Shown here piece by piece: positions 1-7,230 of a stretch of 64,000 nt of DNA; within the stretch, counting starts at the first letter, position 1; each line of letters starts with the position of its first letter. The notes under the pieces are model-generated. The model was given only the letters and a program-made list of their open reading frames with translations. It had not been told where the DNA came from and searched no databases. Source of the DNA: Neobacillus driksii (GTDB taxonomy: Bacteria; Bacillota; Bacilli; Bacillales; Cytobacillaceae); contig NZ_JACCBX010000010.1 of NCBI RefSeq assembly GCF_013409995.1, positions 62,001 through 126,000 on the forward strand. The letters run 5' to 3'. A program made the position numbers and the translations under genes.

Positions 1-1
1 G

Positions 2-181
2 ATCAATCAGGTGCTTTTACTCATCAACCCCTTAAGGAAGAAACAATCAATCGAAATTCCGGATGGAACCTGGACAGTAATTGCCAATGATAAAATAGCG
101 GAAATTTATTCCAAACAGAAGGTTCAAGGAACAGAAATGGTACTAGAACCAGTTTGCTTAACCATTTTAGCAAAAAAATAG
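2..181 (+). CDS. amyX: Type I pullulanase, C-terminal fragment (cut by window edge)
   Basis: An open frame runs from the window edge to a TAG at 179-181 and gives 59 residues ending in ILAKK. Its hydrophobic beta-strand pattern (VLLLINP, TWTVIAND, LEPVCLTIL) is that of the C-terminal all-beta domain of glycoside hydrolase family 13 enzymes. In B. subtilis the pullulanase gene amyX, which debranches alpha-1,6 links in pullulan and glycogen-like glucans, lies directly before ytmP, as this fragment does. The identification rests mainly on that synteny, because no catalytic residues are inside the window. Confidence 0.6.
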   Translation: MNQVLLLINPLRKKQSIEIPDGTWTVIANDKIAEIYSKQKVQGTEMVLEPVCLTILAKK

Positions 182-235
182 TTTCTTTAGATATACTTGA
201 CTATCAAAGCTAATTGGAGATAAAATTTAGTAAGA

Positions 236-272
236 TGGCTATTGTGTGTTATTGTCCAATAGCTTTTTTTAT
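236..272 (+). terminator. Rho-independent terminator after pullulanase
   Basis: Stem GGCTATTG/CAATAGCT with a 12-nt loop is followed by a run of seven T. It closes the pullulanase transcript ahead of ytmP. Confidence 0.75.
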
Positions 273-358
273 TTTTCTAAAATATATTTACTTAATTAAA
301 CTACTAAATGGAGTTTTGAGACCCATTTGAGAACGGCATAAATTGAAGGTGAACAATT

Positions 359-1132
359 TTGGAACATATATTAGGACAAGAATGGGAGATTGTCCCTGCG
401 GGGGGCGCAACGGGAGAAGCCTTTTATGCTAGCTACGAAGACCAAAGGCTTTTTCTAAAACGCAATTCCTCTCCTTTTCTAGCAGTACTATCTGCAGAAG
501 GAATCGTCCCAAAGCTTGTTTGGACAAAGCGATTGGAAAACGGAGATGTGATTACAGCACAGCAATGGCTGCCTGGACGAGAGCTAAAGCCGCATGATAT
601 GAATCATGAACGTGTGGCTAGAATGTTAAGGAAGATTCATCGCTCCGAACCAATGGTAGGGATGTTAAGCAGACTTGAAAAGCAGCCTTTACAGCCAGAT
701 GCAATTTTTCAATCTGTTGTCGTTGATTTGGATGAAGAAGTGTTATCATTACCGGTTGTGAAAAAAACGCTGAATTTTCTCTTAAATGAAGTAGCAAATG
801 TCGTCAGTAATGAGAAGGTCGTTTGTCATGGTGATGTTAACCATAACAACTGGCTGCTTACGGAAGACAACCAGTTGTATTTAATTGACTGGGATGGTGC
901 GATGATCGCAGACCCAGCGATTGATCTTGGGATGCTGCTTTATTGGTACATTCCGGAAGATAATTGGAATAGCTGGTTAGCAATGTATGGAAAACCGTTA
1001 ACGGAAAACTTAAAACTTAGAATGAAATGGTATGTGGCACTTCAAACACTGTCTTCGATACAATTTTACAAAAACAAAGACCGTATTCAGGAAATGGATA
1101 AATGGATTGCTTTTTTAGATGAGCTTTTGTAA
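359..1132 (+). CDS. ytmP: YtmP, APH/choline-kinase-like phosphotransferase
   Basis: This 257-residue cytoplasmic protein has the aminoglycoside phosphotransferase / choline kinase fold. The catalytic loop HGDVNHNNW starts at His157 and the metal-binding DWDG motif is at about Asp177, followed by DPAIDLG. Its natural substrate is unknown; B. subtilis YtmP is of similar size and sits beside trmB in the same way. The start is TTG at 359, chosen because AAGGTGA lies about 8 bases upstream. It is probably a small-molecule kinase rather than a resistance enzyme, since it is a conserved backbone gene. Confidence 0.85.
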   Translation: MEHILGQEWEIVPAGGATGEAFYASYEDQRLFLKRNSSPFLAVLSAEGIVPKLVWTKRLENGDVITAQQWLPGRELKPHDMNHERVARMLRKIHRSEPMVGMLSRLEKQPLQPDAIFQSVVVDLDEEVLSLPVVKKTLNFLLNEVANVVSNEKVVCHGDVNHNNWLLTEDNQLYLIDWDGAMIADPAIDLGMLLYWYIPEDNWNSWLAMYGKPLTENLKLRMKWYVALQTLSSIQFYKNKDRIQEMDKWIAFLDELL

Positions 1133-1411
1133 TCAGGAATAACTGTCTATATTAGAAACCCATTGGGATAAGTTACCTTGATTAGAAAGAATATGCTCAT
1201 CTAGGTCAGCGGTTTGAGCACCATACTGACTGTAATTATATACCTCCTGCAAAATGCTTTTAACATTTTGATCAATCTGTGTGTTCACCATTAGAGATTT
1301 TACTAATCGTTCCAATTGTTCACATTCAGAAACAGACCCACAGCAATCGGTTTGATGATTATTTAATATATCTTTTAGTAATGAAACTTGGTCCTGATGA
1401 TTTAATGGCAT
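1133..1411 (-). CDS. ytzH: YtzH-like small protein
   Basis: A 92-residue soluble acidic protein begins MPLNHQDQ and contains a CCGSVSEC segment with three cysteines. It matches in size and place the uncharacterised YtzH family, found between ytmP and trmB in Bacillus but on the opposite strand. I chose the ATG at 1411 over an upstream TTG at 1429 because AAGGGTG lies a proper distance before the ATG. The gene ends one base after the ytmP stop, so the two are convergent with no spacer. Function unknown. Confidence 0.75.
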   Translation of the reverse strand: MPLNHQDQVSLLKDILNNHQTDCCGSVSECEQLERLVKSLMVNTQIDQNVKSILQEVYNYSQYGAQTADLDEHILSNQGNLSQWVSNIDSYS

Positions 1412-1440
1412 GTTGGTACACCCTTTCAAGTGAAAATAAA

Positions 1441-1475
1441 AAAGAATTCACAGTTAGGTTGTGGATTCTTTTTTT
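1441..1475 (+). terminator. Terminator upstream of trmB
   Basis: AGAATTCACA pairs with TGTGGATTCT around a short loop and is followed by seven T on the plus strand. It would stop ytmP read-through, which runs antisense to ytzH, before trmB. Confidence 0.6.
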
Positions 1476-1544
1476 GTTTATACATTAATGGGAACCCCCA
1501 TTATTACCAATAATAAAAATATTATCTTTTATAGGAGTGGCATA

Positions 1545-2186
1545 ATGAGACTTAGGAATAAACCTTGGGCGAAGGAAATGATTGAGAACCATCCACAATA
1601 TATTGTTGCGAATCCCGAAAATTTTAAAGGAAAGTGGCATGAAGTTTTTCATAATAAACAGCCTCTTCATATAGAAGTTGGGACAGGTAAAGGCCGCTTT
1701 GTTACAGAAATGGCCAAAGCGCATCCTGATATTAATTATATAGGTATAGAACTTTACGATTCCGTTATTGTTGCTGCTTTAGATCGATTAATTGAAGCCG
1801 ATTTACCAAATTTAAGGTTACTCAATGTCAATGCCAGTGAATTAAATAAATATTTTGAAAAAAATGATGTGGATAGAGTGTATCTTAATTTCTCCGACCC
1901 ATGGCCAAAGACCCGCCATGAAAAAAGAAGGCTGACCTATAAGGACTTCTTAAAGCTTTACGAAAACATATTGGTTGATAAAGGAGAAATCCATTTTAAA
2001 ACCGATAATCAAGGCTTATTTGAATATTCATTGAAAAGTTTTTCCGAGTATGGATTATTATTAACTTTCCTTAGCCTTGACCTTCATAAAAGTGATTATG
2101 AAGGAAATATCATGACAGAGTATGAACAAAAGTTCTCCGAAGCGGGGAATCGAATTTACCGTTGTGAAGTAAAATATCAAAACTAA
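1545..2186 (+). CDS. trmB: tRNA (guanine-N7-)-methyltransferase TrmB
   Basis: TrmB makes m7G46 in the tRNA variable loop using S-adenosylmethionine. The 213-residue product has the class I SAM-binding motif EVGTGKGRF from about residue 44 and the family signature DPWPKTRHEKRR from about residue 118, which includes the residues that hold the target guanine. The ATG at 1545 (MRLRNKPW) is chosen over an upstream in-frame start because TAGGAGTGG precedes it and family members begin there. It appears monocistronic, ending in its own terminator. Confidence 0.95.
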   Translation: MRLRNKPWAKEMIENHPQYIVANPENFKGKWHEVFHNKQPLHIEVGTGKGRFVTEMAKAHPDINYIGIELYDSVIVAALDRLIEADLPNLRLLNVNASELNKYFEKNDVDRVYLNFSDPWPKTRHEKRRLTYKDFLKLYENILVDKGEIHFKTDNQGLFEYSLKSFSEYGLLLTFLSLDLHKSDYEGNIMTEYEQKFSEAGNRIYRCEVKYQN

Positions 2187-2190
2187 TCAC

Positions 2191-2224
2191 CGGACAGTCT
2201 TATTCAAAAGACTGTCCTTTTTGA
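2191..2224 (+). terminator. trmB terminator
   Basis: Perfect 9-bp stem GGACAGTCT/AGACTGTCC with an 8-nt loop and T-run. Confidence 0.85.
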
Positions 2225-2264
2225 ATATGGTAAAATATGAATAATCAATCAAAGGGGGCAGGGC

Positions 2265-3104
2265 ATGGAGACTTTACTAATTGGCAGAGTTAAGCTTACG
2301 TGGTTAACAGGTGGTGTTACAAACCTAGATGGCGGCGCTATGTTTGGTGTTGTTCCTAAAGCTTTATGGTCGAAGAGGTATCCGCCAAATGACAAAAATC
2401 TGATTGAACTTCCTACCGATCCAATCTTAGTCCAAATGGATGGAAAGAATATTTTAGTAGAAGCAGGACTTGGAAAGGGAAAATTATCGGAAAAACAACT
2501 TCGGAATTTTGGTGTTACAGCTGAATCGGACGTACAGGGTTCATTACAGCAGTTAGGGTTAACTCCAGAGGATATTGATTATGTATTAATGACTCATATG
2601 CACAATGATCACGTTGGCGGACTGACAAAGTTGGAAGATGGGGGTTATAAATCAGTCTTTCCCAATGCTAAGATCATTACCACAACGATTGAATGGGATG
2701 AAATGAGAAACCCAAATATACGATCAAAAAGTACATACTGGAAAGAAAATTGGGAACCCATCCAAGCGCAAGTGATTCCATTTGATGAAAAATGGAGTTT
2801 AGGGGCTATTAGCATGTATCATACTGGCGGTCACAGTAATGGACATTCGATCCTTGTTATTGAGGATGAAGGCGAGATGGCTATCCACATGGCAGACTTA
2901 ATGCCTACGCATGCTCATAAGAACCCATTATGGGTCATGGCCTATGACGATTATCCAATGGACTCTATCGCTGCGAAAGAGAAATGGAGTACCTATGCTG
3001 CCGATAAAGATGTATGGTTTACTTTTTACCATGATACCTTTTATCGTGCTGTAAAATGGGGAACTGATGGTCAAATCCTAAACAGTATAAAGAGGGTTAA
3101 TTAA
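2265..3104 (+). CDS. ytnP: YtnP, metallo-beta-lactamase-fold lactonase
   Basis: This 279-residue MBL-fold hydrolase has the dinuclear zinc motif HMHNDHVGG starting at His111, a later GGHSNGH histidine and an ADLMPTHAH segment. In B. subtilis YtnP is described as a quorum-quenching lactonase that degrades acyl-homoserine-lactone-like signals and interferes with Streptomyces signalling. No signal peptide is visible, so it is cytoplasmic. The ATG at 2265 follows an AAGGGGGCAGG purine stretch. The fold assignment is certain; the substrate is taken from the B. subtilis homologue. Confidence 0.88.
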   Translation: METLLIGRVKLTWLTGGVTNLDGGAMFGVVPKALWSKRYPPNDKNLIELPTDPILVQMDGKNILVEAGLGKGKLSEKQLRNFGVTAESDVQGSLQQLGLTPEDIDYVLMTHMHNDHVGGLTKLEDGGYKSVFPNAKIITTTIEWDEMRNPNIRSKSTYWKENWEPIQAQVIPFDEKWSLGAISMYHTGGHSNGHSILVIEDEGEMAIHMADLMPTHAHKNPLWVMAYDDYPMDSIAAKEKWSTYAADKDVWFTFYHDTFYRAVKWGTDGQILNSIKRVN

Positions 3105-3115
3105 GGTGACGATAT

Positions 3116-3156
3116 AAAAAGCCGTACCTCTTGGGATACGGCTTCTGTCTTTTTAA
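3116..3156. terminator. Bidirectional terminator between ytnP and PepSY gene
   Basis: AAGCCGTA pairs with TACGGCTT, with A-runs before and T-runs after, so it can serve the two convergent genes. Confidence 0.75.
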
Positions 3157-3479
3157 AGGGCAGGCTCTGTTGTGGACTTTACATCTAGAAGGGTTCCGGT
3201 CGAAGCGTCGGCAATGAATTCGAACTGTTCAATAACTCCATTTTGACTTTTAGAAATTCCGCCCTTATAAACTTGATAGGTAATTTGGTGCTTCTCAAAA
3301 GGCTCTGTTACCATATGTATCCAAGAGCCGCTAATCGGTCCATTTTGGTTAAATTGTTTTTTTACGTTTTCCAAAACTTTTTCAGGGGAAACATATGTTT
3401 TTTGTGAAATGATTTCCTTTACTGCATAGCCGCTGATTACTCCAACTGCTGCACCAAGGAAAAATGATTTCCAGTTCAT
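3153..3479 (-). CDS. ytzB: Small secreted or membrane-anchored PepSY-like protein
   Basis: A 108-residue protein with an N-terminal hydrophobic segment (FFLGAAVGVISGYAV, residues 5-19) and one PepSY-like unit (ISGSWIHMV, YKGGISK, FIADASTGTLLDV). PepSY domains are thought to modulate secreted proteases or act as extracytoplasmic inhibitors; no target can be inferred here. The ATG at 3479 is preferred over an upstream in-frame start because GGAGGTG lies five bases before it. The symbol follows the B. subtilis PepSY gene I recall in this neighbourhood and is less certain than the domain. Confidence 0.7.
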   Translation of the reverse strand: MNWKSFFLGAAVGVISGYAVKEIISQKTYVSPEKVLENVKKQFNQNGPISGSWIHMVTEPFEKHQITYQVYKGGISKSQNGVIEQFEFIADASTGTLLDVKSTTEPAL

Positions 3480-3626
3480 AAGGCACCTCCAAAATTTCAA
3501 TTTGCTTTATTTCCAGTATATCTCATTTATTAGCAAGAACATAATAAATCCTTGGTAAGAGGACATAAATTTCAGTAATATAAAAATATACATATTTAAT
3601 TACATACTATTAAGGGGGAAAATACG

Positions 3627-4700
3627 TTGAATGAGCAAACATTAAATTTATTCAAAACTTTAACAGAACTCCCAGGAGCACCTGGAAATGAGCATTTGGT
3701 TAGAAACTTCATGAAAGAGCAATTATCTCAATATGCAGATGAAATAATACAGGACAGATTAGGCAGTATTTTCGGAGTCAAAAAAGGTAACCAAAATGGA
3801 CCAAGAATTATGGTTGCCGGCCACATGGATGAAGTAGGATTCATGGTTACGCAGATCACAGATAATGGGATGCTTAGGTTTCAACCGCTAGGAGGCTGGT
3901 GGAGTCAGGTCCTATTGGCTCAGCGCGTTCAGGTCATGACCAATAATGGACCAGTTATTGGTGTCGTAGGATCAATTCCTCCTCATCTATTGGATGAGGC
4001 TAAACGAAACAAACCAATGGAAATGAAAAATATGCTAATCGATATTGGTGCAGATGATCGTGAGGACGCAGAACGAGTTGGAATTAGACCGGGCCAGGCA
4101 ATCCTGCCGATTTGTCCATTTACACCAATGGCGAACGAAAAGAAAATACTTGCAAAGGCTTGGGATAACCGCTATGGCTGTGGGCTTGCGATCGAATTGC
4201 TTCAAGAGCTAAAAGATGAGACCCTGCCTAATACTCTCTATTCAGGTGCGACAGTGCAAGAGGAAGTAGGCCTGCGCGGCGCACAAACAGCAGCTAATAT
4301 GATTAATCCAGATATCTTTTTTGCGTTAGATGCGAGCCCGGCGAACGATATGTCAGGAAGTAAATCAGAATTCGGTCAATTAGGAAAGGGAGCGCTCCTC
4401 CGGATTCTTGATAAATCAATGGTGACACACCTCGGAATGAGAGAGTTTATTCTTGATACCGCAGAAACAAATAAAATTCCTTATCAATATTTTGTTTCAC
4501 AGGGCGGTACGGATGCAGGACGTGTTCACCAATCCAATGAAGGTGTCCCAAGCGGCGTAATCGGTATTTGTTCTCGCTATATTCATACACATGCTTCCAT
4601 CATCCATATCGATGATTACGCAGCTGCCAAAGAACTAATCGTAAAACTAGTCAAGGCTTGTGATCAGACAATAGTAGACACCATCAAAGCTAAGAGCTAA
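3627..4700 (+). CDS. ytoP: M42 family glutamyl aminopeptidase (YtoP)
   Basis: A 357-residue cytosolic M42 metallo-aminopeptidase related to PepA/endoglucanase M. Visible metal-site motifs are AGHMDEVGF (His66), AWDNRYGCG, the catalytic pair EEVGLRGA, and FALDASP, with a late GGTDAGR. M42 enzymes form large tetrahedral dodecamers that trim short peptides. The start is TTG at 3627 after AAGGGGGAAAA. The gene is the first of a run of same-direction genes through sftA. Confidence 0.9.
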   Translation: MNEQTLNLFKTLTELPGAPGNEHLVRNFMKEQLSQYADEIIQDRLGSIFGVKKGNQNGPRIMVAGHMDEVGFMVTQITDNGMLRFQPLGGWWSQVLLAQRVQVMTNNGPVIGVVGSIPPHLLDEAKRNKPMEMKNMLIDIGADDREDAERVGIRPGQAILPICPFTPMANEKKILAKAWDNRYGCGLAIELLQELKDETLPNTLYSGATVQEEVGLRGAQTAANMINPDIFFALDASPANDMSGSKSEFGQLGKGALLRILDKSMVTHLGMREFILDTAETNKIPYQYFVSQGGTDAGRVHQSNEGVPSGVIGICSRYIHTHASIIHIDDYAAAKELIVKLVKACDQTIVDTIKAKS

Positions 4701-4702
4701 TC

Positions 4703-4729
4703 AGGAGGCATTTTTTGCCTTCTTTTTCT
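4703..4729 (+). terminator. Weak terminator-like hairpin after ytoP
   Basis: AGGAGGCA pairs imperfectly with TGCCTTCT, followed by TTTTT. It lies just before the ribosome binding site of the next gene. Confidence 0.45.
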
Positions 4730-4749
4730 ATGAAGAAGGAGTGTACGTA

Positions 4750-5265
4750 ATGAAAATAGTAATTGGGTCGAATAACCCTGCAAAAATAGCCGCAGTAAAA
4801 AATGCTTTTCATTATCAACAAACGGAATTTCTTTCATTAGATATCCACTCAGGGGTCAGTGAACAGCCATACACAGACGAAGAGACGATCAAGGGTGCCA
4901 TCAATCGTGCTGTTGGTGCTTTGGAACAGGGAAACGGAGATATTGGAATCGGACTGGAAGGCGGTGTCCAAGAGACTTCTTATGGTCTGCTGCTGTGTAA
5001 TTGGGGAGCACTAGCCTCGAAAGATATGGAACCGATTATTGCTGGAGGTGCCCGTTTTTTACTTCCTCCGGAGATTGCAGAACGATTAAGAGCCGGCGAA
5101 GAACTTGGACCAATCATGGATGACTTTGCTAAAAAAGAAAATGTTCGAAAAAATGAAGGCGCAGTTGGTATTTTTACCAATGGATTAATCAACCGTTCAG
5201 AGATGTTTTCACATATAATGAATCTCCTAGTTGGTCAATATCACTATAAAAAAGCCGCTAGGTAG
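4750..5265 (+). CDS. DUF84 family NTP pyrophosphatase (YjjX/ITPase-like)
   Basis: A 171-residue protein starting MKIVIGSNNPAKIAAVKNAF, the signature of the DUF84/YjjX inosine-xanthosine triphosphatase group, which removes non-canonical purine nucleotides. IGLEGGVQE and NEGAVGIFTNG are conserved substrate-pocket segments. I use the ATG at 4750 rather than the GTG at 4741, because AAGGAG is seven bases before the ATG region. Activity on ITP/XTP is inferred from the family. Confidence 0.82.
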   Translation: MKIVIGSNNPAKIAAVKNAFHYQQTEFLSLDIHSGVSEQPYTDEETIKGAINRAVGALEQGNGDIGIGLEGGVQETSYGLLLCNWGALASKDMEPIIAGGARFLLPPEIAERLRAGEELGPIMDDFAKKENVRKNEGAVGIFTNGLINRSEMFSHIMNLLVGQYHYKKAAR

Positions 5266-5393
5266 TAAAATTAGCTGCTACTAAGGATTTCTTTCTTTTT
5301 TCGACAACAAATATCGACAAAAGACTTGTCTTCTGAATATTATGGAAGGTATGATATAGATAGGACAATAGTCGTATTAGGAGGCGAAGAAAG

Positions 5394-5909
5394 ATGAAAT
5401 TCTTTAATGCCATTTTGATCATAATCTTATCTATGCTTATACTAAGTGCCTGTGGCAAATCAAATTTTAGATCCGAAAGTAAAGAAACCATTAGTGCAGT
5501 AAAAGAGGCTCTTAATGAAAAGGCGAAAAAAACAAACAAAAAAAGTGGAGATATTAACTTTTATTTACCCTTTGGATATGAAATTGAAGATGAATCTCCT
5601 AATAATATCATTTTAAAGAATGGGTCTAAACAATATATTCTTTTTAATAATCCGCAAGAAAATAAAATGAGCAATGTAGTTTATAAATCAACTGTTGCAC
5701 AAAATAAAGACCTAGATATAAATGAACAGTTTAAGAAAAGTGGCCAGTTTGGCTACCTAATTATTAAAAAACTAGACGACGATATGAATGAAATGACGAT
5801 TGGGATTGGCGGTACAAAGATTACAACATTGATAAAAACCAGCAGTATGAAAAATGAAGCTGCAGTAATGACACAAATGGTAAAATCAGTTTTAAATGAC
5901 AAAAAATAA
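5394..5909 (+). CDS. Uncharacterised lipoprotein
   Basis: A 171-residue protein with a type II signal peptide: MKFFNAIL..., a hydrophobic core and lipobox LSAC with Cys20. The mature part is lysine- and asparagine-rich, with a beta-rich segment (YEIEDESPNNIILKNGSKQ) and a C-terminal region about 100 residues long that may be one small alpha/beta domain. AGGAGGCGAAGAAAG precedes the ATG. I do not recognise the family. The gene ends 16 bases before the ytpP start, so the two are likely co-transcribed and the lipoprotein may have an envelope role near a thiol protein. Confidence 0.75.
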   Translation: MKFFNAILIIILSMLILSACGKSNFRSESKETISAVKEALNEKAKKTNKKSGDINFYLPFGYEIEDESPNNIILKNGSKQYILFNNPQENKMSNVVYKSTVAQNKDLDINEQFKKSGQFGYLIIKKLDDDMNEMTIGIGGTKITTLIKTSSMKNEAAVMTQMVKSVLNDKK

Positions 5910-5925
5910 AGAAGGAGCGATACTG

Positions 5926-6240
5926 GTGAAAAATTTAGAGTCTATTGAGCAATTTGAACAACTCCGTGATGGAGGAAAAACAATATTTATGTTCTCAGCT
6001 AACTGGTGTCCAGATTGTCGGGTTATCGAACCTATACTTCCAGAAATTGAAGAAAAGTATAGTGAATTTACTTTTATTCATGTTGATCGAGATGAGTACA
6101 TCGACTTATGCCAACAGTTGGACGTTTACGGTATTCCAAGTTTTCTTGCATTTGAAAAAGGGAAAGAGCTTGGCCGTTTTGTAAGTAAGGATCGCAAAAC
6201 ACAAGAGGAAATAGAAGCTTTTATTAACGGGCTAAAATAA
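5926..6240 (+). CDS. ytpP: YtpP, thioredoxin-like protein
   Basis: A 104-residue single-domain thioredoxin-fold protein with active site W27-C-P-D-C31 instead of WCGPC, and the cis-proline region GIPSFLAF. The WCPDC motif is typical of the YtpP group and suggests a thiol-disulfide role distinct from TrxA. The start is GTG at 5926, supported by GAAGGAG; the longer frame would overlap the upstream lipoprotein stop. It is the first of the ytpP-ytpQ pair, as in B. subtilis. Confidence 0.88.
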   Translation: MKNLESIEQFEQLRDGGKTIFMFSANWCPDCRVIEPILPEIEEKYSEFTFIHVDRDEYIDLCQQLDVYGIPSFLAFEKGKELGRFVSKDRKTQEEIEAFINGLK

Positions 6241-6248
6241 TACCGCCT

Positions 6249-6284
6249 TACTCCTCCATCTTTTTTGAGATGGGGGATTTTTTC
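6249..6284 (+). terminator. Terminator after ytpP
   Basis: TCCTCCATC pairs with GATGGGGGA (two mismatches or wobbles) and is followed by six T. Confidence 0.6.
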
Positions 6285-6318
6285 ATGTACAATTGGTGGG
6301 TAGGCTGGAGGGATAAAG

Positions 6319-7137
6319 ATGAAGATGGATAGTATTAAAATGAAAAGAGAATTAGAAAAACGCTTAACTGCGGACAATCGGTTAATTACGTATGATCGTG
6401 AAAAGGATCAATTACGTATCGAAAATAAAGCCCTTGGAAAAGGAATCACTATCACGCTTGGGGGGATTGTTGCAAAGTGGCATTCTGAGAAGGAAAAGGC
6501 CATTGATGAAGTGGTTTATTATGTGGAAGAGGGACTAAGGGCCATGACGGACACAGTCCAGTTAACAGACCATGAGAAAAAGATTTTTCCGGTTATTCGC
6601 TCAACATCATTTCCTATCGAATCAGAAGAAGGTGTTGCTTTTTTAACGGAGGATCATACGGCTGAAACAAAAATCTATTATGCCTACGACATGGGGACTT
6701 CATACAGATTAATTGATTCACGAATCATGGAAAAAGAGGGATGGCAGTCTAGCCGCATTAAAGAAATTGCTTTATTTAATGTAAGGTCCCTAAAGACATC
6801 ATTGAAAGAAGATCATGTTGCAGGCAATACCTTTTATTTTCTTAATTCAAACGATGGATATGACGCAAGCCGAATATTGAATAAAGGTTTCTTACATGAT
6901 ATGCGGAAAAAAATCACAGGGACAATGGTCCTTGCTGTACCACATCAGGATGTTTTAATCATTGCCGATATTCAAAATAATACGGGGTATGATGTTTTAG
7001 CACAAATGGCCATGAGCTTCTTTGCTAGCGGGCGTGTACCGATAACGGCGTTGTCATTTTTGTACGAGGATGGAGAATTAGAACCAATTTTTATCTTAGG
7101 TAAGACACGAAATGAAGACCGAAAAGGATCACGGTAA
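6319..7137 (+). CDS. ytpQ: DUF1444 family protein YtpQ
   Basis: A 272-residue cytoplasmic protein. The N-terminus (KMKRELEKRL, then YDREKDQLRIENK, then GIVAKW and AIDEVVYYVEE) matches the pattern of B. subtilis YtpQ, a DUF1444 protein of unknown function. The start ATG at 6319 has GGAGG seven bases upstream. Its fixed position between ytpP and the translocase gene sftA is conserved. In B. subtilis a tRNA-binding-domain gene, ytpR, lies next; none is present here before sftA. Confidence 0.85.
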   Translation: MKMDSIKMKRELEKRLTADNRLITYDREKDQLRIENKALGKGITITLGGIVAKWHSEKEKAIDEVVYYVEEGLRAMTDTVQLTDHEKKIFPVIRSTSFPIESEEGVAFLTEDHTAETKIYYAYDMGTSYRLIDSRIMEKEGWQSSRIKEIALFNVRSLKTSLKEDHVAGNTFYFLNSNDGYDASRILNKGFLHDMRKKITGTMVLAVPHQDVLIIADIQNNTGYDVLAQMAMSFFASGRVPITALSFLYEDGELEPIFILGKTRNEDRKGSR

Positions 7138-7149
7138 GTGGTCTTTTTT
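7113..7149 (+). terminator. Terminator overlapping the ytpQ 3' end
   Basis: AAGACC within the last codons pairs with GGTCTT beyond the stop, and an inner CCG/CGG pair and six T follow. The stem is partly coding. Confidence 0.6.
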
Positions 7150-7230
7150 GCTTATTCTTAGATTTTTTGTCGAAAAATTAATAATACCTGTTAAAATAGA
7201 GTGATAGAAATAGTGGAAAGAGTGATAGTT

